Part shown: piece by piece, positions 21,793 to 36,700 of the stretch
How the letters are laid out: each line of letters starts with the position of its first letter
Numbering within the stretch: position 1 is the stretch's first letter
Source of the DNA: Eublepharis macularius
Taxonomy: Eukaryota > Chordata > Lepidosauria > Squamata > Eublepharidae
Assembly: GCF_028583425.1 (NCBI RefSeq)
Contig: NC_072795.1
Coordinates: 9,819,001-9,883,000 of the forward strand
Direction of reading: 5' to 3'
Length of the DNA: 64,000 nucleotides
Translations under genes and position numbers: made by a program
Notes under the pieces: generated by a model
The model's input: only the letters and a program-made list of their open reading frames with translations
Databases searched by the model: none
What the model was told of the DNA's origin: nothing

Positions 21793-24700
21793 GTATGTCA
21801 TTCAAAATAGTTATATTAATCAACTCTGCAAGAGCATTTTCAGTCAATTTATTATTTCAGATTTAAAAGCTTGTTTAATATTTTCTAGTAGTCATCCATA
21901 CAGTGTCACATATGAGTTCTGTACTCCAGAGCTCAATTTCAGAACATTTTAGATTTTTTTTCACTTTTTTGTAAAAGAACAAGGATTTTTAGTTTGGCAG
22001 CAACATAACCATGTTGCCCCATTGCTGACTGAATTTTGCAGTTTTTCATGCCATGTTTGTGTCCATTGAATCTGTTATATTGTGGCTGACGTGTTTATCC
22101 AACGTAGATAATAGATAGTTGTTGGTACATGATAGCACATCTTAAATTGAATGATAAACAAGTGGGTGAGACCCAGCTTGGGTGATTATATGTATTATAT
22201 TTATTAAATATCTAACAACATGCTGCCCTACCCTGGATAGCCGAGGCAAGCCCGAGCTCTTCAGATCTTGGAAGTTAAGCTTGGTCAGCCTTGGTTCATA
22301 ATTGGATGGGAACCCCCCAAAGAACACCCAGGTTGCAGAGGCAGTCAATATTATTTATTTATTTATTTAGACTTTTATTCCACCCTCCCCGCACAAGCAG
22401 GCCCAGGGTGGATTACATCAGGTAAAAAACATGTATGATAAATATTTATAAAGCCACCTCTTGCCTTCTCAATGGGATAATAGTAATGCCTAGCAGAAGA
22501 GGAGCAAAGATAAAGCAGAAAAGAGCAGAAGGGGGACGCAGCTATCAAGCAGTTCAGTCTCTCAAAATTTCTGAAAGGTCTCAAGATACTAATTGGAAAT
22601 CCAGAGCTATTAAATTAATGATTGTTCTCTAAGTTAACATAGGGTTTCTCATTTGCCTTTAGACCTTAGTATGTGAAGATAAGATAAATGCTGTAGAAGT
22701 CACTGAAGGCTTTTGTGTACATTAGATTAAGAGACCCCAGATTTTCACAAACTTAAAAGAGAAATACTTGTGGTGATAACAGTAATAATTCTCTACTCCT
22801 CACTCAAAAAGCTTTAAATCATCTGTAGTTGTCAGGATTTTAATTTGAAATGATGCATTTGACTGTTTTCTGAGTATCTGCCACTACCTTCTTTACAAGA
22901 AAGATAATACGTCTCTGTCAATTCAGTTTTACAAGTTTCTTCCCAATTAAATCCAATCCGTTTGGATTTCCCATAATTGTTTTTATACCCCAAAGTTAAA
23001 CTGAACTTCTCCAAAAAATGTTTTAACCCCTGTAAAGTTTGTCTAGGTCTAATCAGAGTCAAAGCTACATCATCAGTGTACAATTTTACTTTACTATTTA
23101 ATAAACTATACAAATGCCATGTACAGCTTTTGACTCTCTAAATGTTATTAGAAGGGGTTCTGCAAATGTTGGCAGCAACAATGGGAACAATGGACTGCCA
23201 TTGAAATCTTGAATCCATTGATTCAATGGGCCTGGACTGGAGTAAGTCTGCTTAGGTTTTCATTGTTAGTTTCTAATTTCAGCTATCTAGAAAAATGTCC
23301 TAATAATGCAATTTTAAGGTTGCTCGGAAGCATTTCTTTTATGATCCCTTCTAATGTTTTAAACAGTCAGCCAATAGGTCTTTGCAGTATCCTTGTATTC
23401 TTATGCAAGTCTGTCCATTCCTCATTTGATATGTTGTCCAAAATAATCTTTCCCCATCTACTCTTATGTAACAAAGTTCTCCTCTCTGAATTTGCCAACA
23501 CAGTGTACAAAATAGATGTTAACTTACGCTTTTCAGATTTAATTAAAACTGAGTTCAAAACTGTTAAGGAGACAAAATATATCTGTATCAGTCCATTTAT
23601 TATATGCTGAATAATGATCTTTTCCAATGCTGTTTTGAATTTGCTCAACAGAGAAGATTCTCTGCTCTTTGATAATTTTACTCATCTGAATTGTATCTAT
23701 GCTTTGACGTTACCCTAATCAAAAGTCTCACCCCGTCTGACGGGGAGGGTGGTTTAGAAATGTAATATAATAAATAAATAAATAAACAAATAAATAAATA
23801 CTTTGTAAAACTGGCATGTACAATGACTGATATATTTCCAAACTCTTTTGACATTTATCCCAGATTCGTGCTAGGGCTACATGGATGGCGTTCCCCCATA
23901 TACGAGGGTGATTATATTTATCTCCCCAGTTCCAAGTGGAAAGGGGTATATCAATGCTAAATTCTTTGAGTTTTCAGATGGCTCTGATTTTATCTTTCCT
24001 AGACTAATAAGAGATTGTGATTCTTCCTACAGAAAAATACTATTTTTCAATATTGGCAGCTGCTAGTCCTCCATTCTGCCAGAGTTCTTGAATTGTTGAG
24101 TTTTGCATTCTAAATATTCCTTTATCCCTTTAAATTCCTTTAATATTCCCTAAATATGATCAACGGTCTAGCAAAGTCATAAAGATTAAAAAAACCCTGC
24201 GTATTATTTCCATGGACCACCTGAGGAATATACTCAGTGGAAATTGCCGCTTAATTGACCTCTCCTAGGTAGAAGTCCTTAATAACATGGCTCAAACACA
24301 AAGAGTCATTCTTTCCTTTAAGAGCTCTAGATTCCCAATGAAGATTCTATCTCAAAAATCTGGCTTAAGGCACAAGGGGATCTTTCCGACGAGAGTCTTT
24401 GTGAATACAGTTGTATCCCCCTTGATTATAGACCAGCCTAACCTGAAAGACTGCTCACATATTAAGAACCAGTGCAAAAACCTGACAACAGAACTCAGAC
24501 AACAATATGTAACAACGTGGGAAGATTCTACAGAGCAACAGCCAAGACCTGTCACCAGTGTAATTAATGATGCCTTACCCGCATTAGACATAATGCCTCC
24601 TTTACTCACCCCTCTGGATAATACCTCATTGGATGAGGAAGTTCTGGAATCTTTTAAGGCCTTGCCTTTAGACAAGCAAAGGATGGTCATGGATAGACTG

Positions 24701-27700
24701 GAAGCTGTGAGAACTAAATTTTTAAAGAATATGCTGGATAATTCTGGTCCCTCTATCAGTTCAATGGTAGGAGTGGAAGCACCATCAGCACCATCAGCGA
24801 ACGTCGAGTGTACTGGGATTCAAGTCCAAGCAGTTTCCATCGACCTAAGCCTTCCGGATTCCTTTCTTCAACTGTGCAAAGGGAGGGCAGGGTTTCTAGC
24901 TCTAAGTCTCCAGGCACAGAGAACTCTTCCCAGTCGGCTGGTTCTATTAGTAATGGATGTGTTATTCTCGAAGAGAACAATTCTTTAGATCAACTTGTTG
25001 AGATGGACTGAGGCCCAGAGAGACCTTCACCTATGTCAATTAAATTTGTCTCCTGGAATATAGCAGGGTGGAGGAATAAGGCCAAAGACCATGACTTCAT
25101 AGAATATCTTAAAACCTTTGATATTGTCCTTCTCCAGGAGATTTGGGCCCAAACTCCTTTATTTCTTGAGGGATTTAGATCTGACTCCCTTCCAGCATCT
25201 AAGGCTAGTAGTAGTGGACACCCTCATGCAGGCCTAACCATCCTTGTCTCCTCTAGTCTTGATTTAAATTCTACTAATCTCCCAGGCGGCCATTATGATA
25301 AATTGTGGAAGTTCTCCTTTAATAATATTAAATATTTATATTCCATAAGATTCTGAAGGTACTGAAATCAAACATTAGTTTAGACCTTAAATCTGCATTA
25401 ATAAATTCTTCTGATCCCTTAGAGGTGACACAAATCTATGGGAACTTATTAAATTTCATTACAGAATCCTTAAAACAGGATCCCAGAAGGGCTGTACCAA
25501 AGCAAGTAGAGAGTTCTCAGACGGCTGCGTGGTTTTTCGTGATTCTGCAGCTACCTGCTTGCCAGTGGAGTATCAGATAATTAAAAATCATTTACACCAG
25601 GTTATAAGGATTAAGAGGCTGTCCTTTATTAACAAACAATGGGAACAACTGTAATGTGCCATTACCCTGAATGATTCCAGGCAATGGTACAATTAATGGT
25701 GCTATTCGCTCTGAGATCCCTTATATATCAGCCATTTCCCCCGATACATGGTTTCAGTATTTTTTGGACCTATTTTGTGAGGATCTCCCTAATGGAATGC
25801 AACTGGTTTATTCTCCCCTGGATGGTCTCCCAGAGTGGCCTCCTGTCACTCCAGAGGAAATAACAACTCTTATAGATCAGCTCAAATCAGGTAAAGCTCC
25901 TGGTCCAGATGAGACAATCCCAGAGGTGCTGAAAGCTGATCCAGAGTGGTGGGCCCCTCTGCTTGCTTCTCTCTTCACTATGGTAAATAAGACTGTCCAG
26001 ATGCCAGATGCCTGGACCAATGCGATAATTGTTCCCATTTATAAAAAAGGTTGTCATCTTAACCCCTCTAACTTCAGACCAATTGGCCTTCTATCCGTTA
26101 TTGGGAAACTATACGATAAATTCTTGCAAATTAAGCTCAGCACTTGGATGTCATCTAGCAAAATATTAGGTCCAGAACAGGTGTGGTTTTGACAGGGAAA
26201 GTCAGCTTTTGATAATTTTTTAGTCTTCACTCATTTGATTAATAAATACATGAGCAGGAAAAGATCTAAACTGTACATTGCCTTTCTGTACCTTAAGGAA
26301 GCCTTTGACTCTGTCTCAAGAGAACTTCTCTGGGCAAAGCTTGAGGGGATGTCACTAGATAAGAGGTTATTATCTCTTATCAAAAGACTTTATTCATCAA
26401 TGTCTTGCCAGGTCAGATGTTCTTCCTTTGAGAGACTCTCAACCAGGATTTTTATTATGAAGGAGGTTAAGCAGGGGTGCATTTTAGCCCCTCATTTGTT
26501 TAATCTTTTTAAAAATGATCTAGCCCCTTTTTTGTCACTGGTTGATGGTCACAGTCCTAGACTTGGCTCCATTTCTATCCCTTTGTTATTATATGTGGAT
26601 GATGTGGTTCTTCTTTCTTCTTCCCGTGTTGGATTGAATCATTTATTGAACCATTGCCTTGAATACTGTGTGACCAACAGACTGGAGTTGAACTATGAAA
26701 AATCTAAGGTATTGGTTCTTCCCAGTTACCAGAAACTGTATAACTGGATTGTCAATGATAATAGACTTGAACAAGTTAAGCACTTTAAATACCTGGGTGT
26801 CTATTTCCAATCTAATGCTACTTGGACCTTCCACCATAGGATGGCTATTAATACAGCCAAAGTTAATGCTGCAGCAATATCTCACTTTTATTTTTCTGAT
26901 CGAGGTAACCAATATGTGCCTGCTGCTCTTAAAGTCTTCAATGCTAAAATTGGAGCTCAGTTATTGTATGGGGCCCCGCTCTGGATAGATGCTATTGACA
27001 ATTCAGTTGAACGTGCTCAATCTAACTTTTTGCATAAGATCATGGGGGTTCCTATGTGTGTTCCATATGCTGCCTTATGCTTAGAGTGCGGTCAGAATTT
27101 GTTGGCCACCAAGGCATGACTTCACACAATCAAATATTGGTTGAAACACCATTTTAATTCTGATCCCCCTAGTTATATGTATCATTTATTATCTGAATTT
27201 GCCAACTCTAGTTGGTCAGCCTGTATTGAAGCTAAAATAAGTTCTTTGAACTTATCCATAGAATCTTTATCCCTGCTATCTGAGTCTGAGGCCTTCTCAA
27301 AAATAAAATCCAGTCTTTTGGGATTAGAGTTACAAACTCTCTATAGTTCTGCTAATAGAACTTATTCTCCCCTAAACTTGGGGATTGTCCCTAAAGAAAG
27401 CTTCCCAGCAGTATACCTTTACCAACTCCTGGCTCCCAATTTACGTAGAGTCTTTTCTCTGGCCAGATTTAATGTTCTTCGTTCAGCCATTTTATCTGGC
27501 AGATTTCATGAGATTCCTTATTATAGCAGGTGTGGTCCTTGTTTGATGGACTATGTTGAAACTGTTTCCCACGTTGGTTGTTGTGGATTTTCCAGGCTGT
27601 ATAGCCGTGGTCTTGGCATTGTACAGCCAGGAAAATCCACAACAACCATCATTCTCTGGCCGTGAAAGCCTTCAACAATACATGTTTCCCATGTTCTTCT

Positions 27701-30700
27701 CCAATGCTCTTTTTATCTGCCGCCATGCCGGGATCTTCTACATCCTATATTAGCCCAACTTTCAGAGTTTTCTGATGATTTTAAGGTTCAGTTTCTGCTT
27801 GACAACCCAGATGGGGAAATAACTGAAATACTAGCAAAGTTTCTCTACAGTGCCATGGCTATATGCCTTGATAAGTAATATTCTGTACTGTTTTTGCTGT
27901 ACTGTTGCCCTGTTCCTATCTGTAATTTTAATCTCATTTTGTATGAAGTTTCTGTATTTAAAATTTTGTATTTTATATATACCAATAAAAGCTTGCTTGC
28001 TTACTTTCATTTTCAATATAGCTAAGGATCCTGCTCAGGATATTTATAGTACAATCCTGAGAGGGGGGCTGAAAGTGCCCTGGAAGCTGGCTAGGATGTG
28101 TGATGGCATATCTTGTAATTATGCTGTCATAACCTCCCTACAATAGTGCAGCAGCCTGGCTCTGCTACGCCCAGGTCCCTTGTTGGGAACCAGCCATGGT
28201 GGCTTAGTGTGGGTGTAACTGGAGCATAAGTTCCTGGGCCAGTGGGATGGGGAATGGACTGTGGGGAGGGGCTCAATTTAATATGCTCCATAAGCTGTTT
28301 CTGGCATGGTAACGTCCCCATGAGCTGCACAAATGTATGCCTCAAAGAAAGGTGACATAGCCCATAGGCTTCCATTGTGTAGGAGGTCAATCACCCTGCC
28401 CCCCCATGCCTGCAGGGGGTAAAGTAGAAGAAGAGTCAGTAAACTCAGAGATACCAAATAAATAAAATAATTATGTATTACTGTAAGAGTACAAACAAAC
28501 AAAACATCTGGTATACAACAGGCACTCAGTAACCTTGGAGATACCAAATAACCTACATGATTAAAAATAATTGATGGTCTCCTGGCTAATTAAGTCCAAT
28601 TTCATCTTCAGAATTGCTTTATCATTTGCAAAATGACTTTGCGCTGATGTTGCAATCAATCTATGAAAAACAAAAGACAAAACATTGAAATGCACAGTAG
28701 AATACCTGTGTGAACCCATCACAAAGTGAAATAACTGTGACACAATAATGATTATATGAATCAATCATGGAAGAAGAGAGAACATGTGAAATATAAATCT
28801 GTAACAAATAAAATACAACCTGAAAAACTGATTCATTTGAAATTAAGAGGAGAGTTTTATGATACTGTGGATGGCGAAAAAGACAAAAATGTGAGTTCTA
28901 AATCAAATCAAGCCTGAATTCTCCCTAGAAGTTAAAATGATAAAAATGAGGTTATTGTAACATCATGGGTATACATGGGCACGAACAGAAAAAAGAAACC
29001 CAACAAGCTGTTTGTTCTTCCTTGCCATCCATGAACAACGAACAACGAACAGTAATGAACATGACCCTGTTCACAAACATGTTCGTTGTTCATTGTTCAT
29101 GGCCCCTTAAAGATCCCTTTAAACTATCAGCTGGCAGCTGGCAAGGGGAATTCCCCCCTGCAACCTGCCAACTGATAGTTTAAAGGGCCCTTTCCTGCCA
29201 TGTGCAAGGGGCAGGGCCCTTTAAACACTGCACAAACTGACCTTCCCAATCTCCAATAGCCACCAAATTTGCAGGAGACATAGTCCTCACTGTTCTTCGA
29301 AGACCCTCCAAGTTTCAAAGAGATTGCACCCCGGGAAAGGTATGATACATGGGTCATTCCCTTTGTTGTCATTTTCTCTTCACAGAGGCAAAAACAGGAC
29401 ACTCTGGTGGAAGCTACTTTCAGGGGTTACAAACTAACCTTCCCAATGTCCAATACCCACCAAATTTGCAGGGGACATAGTCCTCACTGTCCTCCAAAGA
29501 CCCCCCCAAGTTTCAGAGAAATTGCTCCCTGGGAAAGGCATGATCCATGTGCCCCCCTTTGCTGTCATTTTCTGTTCACAGTAGCAAAAGCTCAACTTCC
29601 TGTCGAAAGGTAGCTACTTTGAGGGGTTACAAACTGACCTTCCCAATGTCCAATGCCCACCAAATTTGCAGGAGACATAGTCCTCACTGTCCTCCAAAGA
29701 CACCCCCCCCAAGTTTCAGAGAGATTGCACCCCAGGAAAGGCATGATCCATGGGTACTTCCCTTTGATGTCATTTTCTCTTCACAGTGGCAAGAACGGGA
29801 CTCTCTGCTGGAAGTACTTTGAAGGGTTAAAGCCAGAAGGAAAGCCAGAAGGAGTTCAGACAGAGTTCAGTCCCTGCCATTGCCAGGGAAATTGATTGAA
29901 AGGCCCCAGACTGTCTGGCTTGACAACAGGCTGATGAAGGCAATGAATGAGGCTTGCAATTACTACTTGTTCGTTTAGAATGGAGCCTCACCAACAACTT
30001 GTTTGCAAACAGACAAATGGGCTGTTCATGGGTTTTTCTGTTCGTAATGCTGTTCGTGCCCATGTCTAATCATGAGAAGACAAGAATCTCTGAAAAGTCA
30101 GCAAGGGCTAGCGGTAGGAAAGCAATAGGAAAAGAAGAAGACCCAAAATGAAATGACTAGACTCAACAAATGAAGCCACGTCCTCCAGTTTGCAAGATGT
30201 GAGCAAGTCTGTTTATGATAGGATATTTTGAAGGTCTTTCTTTCATAGGGTTGCCCTGAGTCACCTTGACAGCATATAACACACACACACACACACACAA
30301 TTAAATAAAATGTGCCAAGAGAAAAATGAAGCATCAGGACATAAGAATATATTGTTCAGAAAATATCTGAAATCCACTGTTCCATTTACAGCTAAAATGG
30401 CAAATAGATCTACTTAAAGAAAATTACAACATCCTTATTAAAATATGAGCTTGACAGCCCAAATCTTGAAGGGCCAGAAAACCTATGGAAAATCCTTCTT
30501 ATGATGACTGAGAGATTTTTTAGGCTGAAACTACAGCAAGATATCTCATGGTAAACAGACAAATTGAAATGCTCATTAAGGTCGTTGGAAAGTAACGTAT
30601 CCAAAGTGAAAATCCAAAAAGCCTCTCTCTGAAATTATAACGTCTGTACTGCAAGACTGTTGATGTTCTAATATAGCTGTGTAATTTGTTTTTCTGGTCA

Positions 30701-33700
30701 TTAAGAGATTTTAATTTCTGTTTTTTAATTGGTTAGCTGCATCAGTGGTCCTATTGGGGCAGAAAGGCAGGGTAGAAATCTTGTTAATAAATATCTTTAA
30801 GAACTGCATTGTTTCCCATTGCCATATCTCTTGTGTATAATGAAACAGGAGACTTTTTAAATGTCTTTATGCAAACACTGAGCAATGCCAATAAGACTAG
30901 AAATCCGAACTGATATGCTGCAATAGTTTTATAAACAGAATTCAGTTTTGGAGGCCTGCTTCCTTATTAGCTAGCTCGAGGACAAAACTACTAGGACAGA
31001 ACTCCTTTATTGTAGAATTTCTCTTTTTTGTTCAAGTCCACCAGAAGTGCTTGAGTATATTAGCATGTGATTAATTGCAGGTGTTTTGAAATACTGAGCC
31101 CTTAATGGGATGCTTGATATTATTAGATGTTCGCAAAAGAAAGGGGAGGTCTGCAATTACCAAACTTGAGATTGTACCATGAAGCGATTTGTTTAATTTG
31201 GTTGAGGGAATGGGTAAAATTATCTAATCTTAAATTGTTAGCATTGGAAGGGCATAACAATTTGTTTGGTTGGCATGCGTATCTATGGTATGAGAAATAT
31301 AAAATGGACGGTATGTTTCAGCATCATTTTGTGAGAAGGAATGTCTTCATGATTTAGCAAAAATATAATAAGTTTATGGGGGGGGGGGAAGGCCCATGTG
31401 GATTGTACCAGCAGAAGCGGTGAACCCAAATATGTATTATAAGGGAGAAGATTGGTTAACCTACAAAGAATTATTATGGGCTGACAGAGATACCTTTAAA
31501 ATAAAAAGTAAAGAGGAGTTACCATTTGAGTATGGTTGGTTGCAATATAGACAAATTAAAGATGTATTTGAATCTGACAAAAGAAAGGTGGGTTTTAGAA
31601 CAAAAAATACAGAATTAGAAGAAATTTTGTTTGGAGAAGGAGCAAAAATGATTTCTAAAATGCATAAAATTTTATTGAAATGGTATGCACAAGATGAGGT
31701 AGTTAAAACACAAATGGTGAAATGGGCAATAAACTTTAACAAAGATGTTACAATGGAGAATTGGGAATTTTTATGGATGATAAGAAAAAAAGGGCTTCTA
31801 GTGCTGTTGGAAGTCAAAAGGGGAAAGGGGGGAGGGGGAAGGGATGGGGGGCATATATATCAACTTGAAGGGTAAATGAAATTGTATATTTTAAAGGAAT
31901 GTATGTTAACCCATTCAATAAAAATGATTTTAAGATATTATTAGATGTTCTAGTACGTAAGGGTGGGTATTCCAGCATTCCAAGCCAAAAATCTTTGTTT
32001 TGGGTTAGCCTGGGTTTAAAAAAGGTAACTCAGAACACTCAAAAAATTCCAGGCAAAACAAAAATTAATCTCCCCAAAAGTCAAGAGTGTTTCAAGAGTA
32101 GAGCTTTCCCAGCCAATCTTGCTTTTAGGGCCAAGAGAAGGCAGTGAATGTTGAGAAAAGCAGGGATGTGAGTATATGGAAGTAGGGACAGAAGACAGCT
32201 TCATGTGGACAGGAACTGAAAAGGTTAAGAAAAGCGAATTGCAGATGTTTTATTCAAGCACATGCATTCTATTAAATCAGCTCATTTGTTTGAATGTAAC
32301 TTTTCTCTTGTGTCTTTTGATGTAAACCGGTAGCTGTCAAAGCAGTATGGAAATATTTATATTCTGTGGATGGGTCATATACCTGTAGTTGCACTGTCTG
32401 GATATGAAGCAGTGATGGAGGGGCTGGTAAACCATTCAGAAGACTTTGCTGAACGGCCCAGGACCTCTTCCATTAAAGCTTTGTCAAAAGAAAAGGGTAA
32501 GTTGTCAGGAAAAGTGAAAGACTGCCCTTGCGTTCTCTGCAGAAAAATAACACATACAAAAGTCAGCAATGAAAGCCTCTAAATATTTCAGTCACTTTTA
32601 AATGTCTTTACGTGGTTAGATCTGGAACGCAAAATTGCCCTACATTCACAGACTTTGTCCTACGGCACATAATGAATTCTACTGAGATGGGACTTTGAAT
32701 CCTGTTGCAATCTGAGAAGGAACTTCAGAGAAGTGTAGTTGGGATAATTGTAGGATTCTAAACATTAGGTTCGGAAATTCCACGAGATTTGGGAGGAATA
32801 AAGTGAGCAGGGAGGAGTTTGGGAAGGGATCTCAGAAGAGTATAATGCCATAGTTCACCATCTGAAGCTACCATTTTTTGCAGTGTAACTGATCTCTGTA
32901 GTCCGGAGTAGAGATAGGCACGAACAGCAATATGAACAAAAAGAAAGCTATGAATAGCCCAATCTGCTGTTCACAAACAAGCTGTTCATGAGGCCCCATT
33001 CTAAATGAACGGGTGGTCATTGCAAGCCTCATTTGTTGCTGATCATCAAGCCAGACAGCCTGGCACCTGCAATCAATCCCCTTGGCAACTTAGGCAGGGA
33101 TTGTCTGAACTCTGTCTGAACTCCTGCTGTTGCCCTGGAAACCCCAATCTAGCCCAATTTAGCTTGATAGGCAGGTCTTCCTTTCAAGTGTGCAGCTCCA
33201 AATTTGTTACAAGGGGGCAAAGAGCAGGGGGGAGGGGGGCTCCCAGCTCTGACTTAATTTGCAGACGTTGGAGAGGGAGAGACAGTTGCTGTTGGCATTT
33301 TGATAGAGAGAGTGCACTGGAACTTGAATTTTCTTTGTGTGTGGTGGGATAGGGATCTACCCCTTCAAGTTCCAGGGCTGCTGCCAGGCTCTGGGCCAAG
33401 CTATTATTTATTATTGGTACCTTTCCTGCTGCCAGCTCAGGTAAGGTTCCTGGGAGTGGTGCAGTAGGGATCTTGACCAAACTTGGATGATGGCTGGAGG
33501 AGAGCGAGCTGGCCCCCATGAACAGCCAACCACGAACATGTTCGTGAACAGGGCCATGTTTGTGGTTGTTCGTGAGTCCCTGTTCGTGGATGGCAACGAA
33601 CAATGGACATCATGTTCGGTTTTTTTTCTGTTCGTGCCAATCTCTAGTCTGGAGATGAGTCATAAATCTGAGAGATTTCCGGGCCCCTCTTGGAGGTTGG

Positions 33701-36700
33701 CAAGACTCAGTGACTGTGTTATTGTCTTGCAAAAATATAATACAAACATCCAGTGCTGCTTAAAGCCTAACAACATTTATTCCAGTATGCGCTTTCATGA
33801 GACAGAGCTGTTTTCTTCAGATAAAATAGGAGAAAGAGACCCTTTTATACAAAATTAAACAATGGGATGGGGAAAGAGGGAGGCATTGAGCAGAGAGAGA
33901 GACCTAGTATCAAGACGACAAAACAGAACCTTTATTGGCATAACCATAACAGTGTCAAAAACAAGTGGAGCCTGTTAATTGTTAAACATTTTAAACACAC
34001 TTCTCCTCTTGTATACACGGTGAAGGAAGTTTGCCACCATTTCAGTGACTTCAATTTTGGTTGAGGCTAAAAGACTCACTATCTTACTCTCAACAGATTT
34101 GCCCTCCAGCGATTGCAGTAGGTAATCCAAATAAAATGTACATAAATCATCATAAAATCTTCACGATAAAAGTACATGGGCTGTATCCTTGATTTCCAAC
34201 ATCCCACAGGGGCATAACCTTTCTCCAAATGGGATTTTTTTTAATCTCCCAAATAGGACAGCAGAAGGGAGCACATTAAAATGGGCCAACATAAATGCCC
34301 TTCGAATACAGGGATCGATTAAACAGGAAACATACTCTGCCAGAGCATCACTAAATGGAATCCCCCATTGAATGGGAGAGCAATGTCCCGAAGCAAAGCT
34401 TCTAAGAGACCTAGTATCATAAATCAAGTGAGAATCGATAATGGGGGCTTCTTGAGCCACTTGAGTAATTTAATGTGTTGGTTCCCAGCAATACATGCCT
34501 ATCCTCAAGGCTCTTGACTAATTCCTTTGTGGGTGCCCTTGCACGTATCAATCTCCTTCTCTAGTGCAGTCTGCCATTTGGTTGATGATTAAGACAAGGA
34601 ATAGAAAATCTTCGATAATTTCAATGTCTTCATTGTCAGTCTTAACATTTTGTAATAATTAATCATTAATATTTTTTAATCATTTTGTAAAAATAGTCTT
34701 TACTATTGTTTGAACGTGACGATCAGATGAGCCAATAAGTGGGTCTCTTTACTTAGCAAACTGAGAGCCAGTTTGGTGTAGTGGTTAAGAGCAGTAGGAC
34801 TCTAATCTGCAGAACCAAGTTTGATTCCCCATTCCTCCACTTGAAGTCAGCTGGGTTACCTTGGGTGAGTCACAGCTCTCTGGAGCTGTCTCAGCCCCAC
34901 CCACCTCACAGGGTGATTGTTGGGGGCTAATAATTACGTACTTTGTAAACTGGTCTGAGTGAATGTTAAAGTTGTCCTGAAGGGTGGGATATAAATCAAA
35001 TGTTGTTGTTGTTATCTTCTTGATGATCAACAGAAATTCTACATTGGCCCTATCTGTAGTTGTTTCAAGTCTTCAGTATTTTCTGACAGTAACATGGTGT
35101 CATCTGAATATGAACATCTTGCTTCTCTGAATCTCACAGAAGCATATGCATAATCATTAAGACGGGTGTTTTCTAGTCTGGCAGTGTGAAATTCTTTATA
35201 GAAATTTGCTTGAGTATTAATTTCTCATCGATTCTTCACTTCTCAGGAATTATATTTTCAAATGGCTACACCTGGAAGCAGCAGAGGAAGTTTGGGCTAG
35301 TCACCATGCGGAAACTGGGACTGGGGAACAAAGTCATGGAACGCCAAATACAAGAGGAGGCTGATCAGCTTGTTGAGAATTTTGCACATGCAAAAGGTAT
35401 GTGGTATTTGGAAATTGAGCTGACCCATGTTTTCTCAGGCCTTATTCGCTGGATGCCTAGATTAATTTAGCTGTGCGGAGGATGGGAAATGAGTTTCCCC
35501 CCCTGTGTATGAAGAGCACTGAAATTATGTCTCCTCCATCACCGGCACCCCATTTCCATTGTATGTTGTCCAGTGTTCACACTATTAAACATAAAACATG
35601 GGAGAGTAAGGACAGAATGCTAAAAGAATGTAGGGGGAAATCCTCTATATCTCTTGTCTCATCTGAGCATCACATTCAACACAAAGTGCCACGATGAGCT
35701 GGCTATGGCTAAGTGAGTGACATATGAAATGAAGTCTCTCATCTTCAGTGAAATAGTGACCCAGGCTGTCCTGGGACAGGGTTGGAAGCTCTTCATAGGA
35801 AAACGACTAAGTGACAGAGGTAAGAAAAGGAATTGAAGCTGGATTGCAAGTAGTTGGCTATTGTCTTAATTAACTCTACAGAGTATCCAGGAGGGTGGAC
35901 TGTTTCTAACTTGAGAGTGCCTGGGAATCAAAGAGTAATAGCATCAGAGAGCTGGAAGTGACGGTAAAGGTCATCTAGTCCAACCACTGGCACAATGCAA
36001 GAAATTCATGGCTACAAATGTACCGGGAGTAATTGATTTAGTTATCTAATATACTGAGACAAGCAGAACAGCTTAAGCCTTCAGATGTTTCCAGTTTTGG
36101 TTTTGGTCTCTCACTCATGGGAATAGGGTTGAACTTTTAGGAGACTGTGGATTTCCAGGATTCTGGGGGGGGGGGGGGGGTTATGGTTTTGTATTTGTGA
36201 TATGGCTGTAGTTTATTCATAGGTATTGTCATTCTGCAACATGTAAGTCTATGTTCAGTTAACTCTAAGCTTCAGCCATCATAAAAATCATAGGCTTCTC
36301 TTTTGAAAAGGAGGGGTATGTGATGCAATAGAGGCCTATTCCAGGTAAGGATTAACTTAGAAACAAACTGTGGGGGAGCGAGAAGAGTCTTTACACTATA
36401 ACATGTCTCAAGACTAGACATGGGAATGAGAAGCATTACGAATGGAAAAAAACTCCATTAAACTCACTAAAAAACTCACTAACAGGCTGTTCGTCTGTTC
36501 GCAAACAGGCCGTTTGTGAGGCACCATTCCAGACGAACAGGTGGTTGTTGCAAGCCTCGTTCGTTGCATTCGTCCACTGTTTGGGAAGCCAGACACTCAG
36601 GTGCCTTCAAACAATTGCCTCGGCAATGGAGGGAGGGACTGCCTGAACTCTATCTGCACTCCCCCTGTTGCCCTGGACACCCCAATCAAAGCCCAACTTA

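Noticed and set aside
22215-22348. A 5S rRNA gene
   Set aside because: Only part of the 5S sequence is present, promoter positions are altered and the ends are repeat-like, so it is a 5S-derived SINE.
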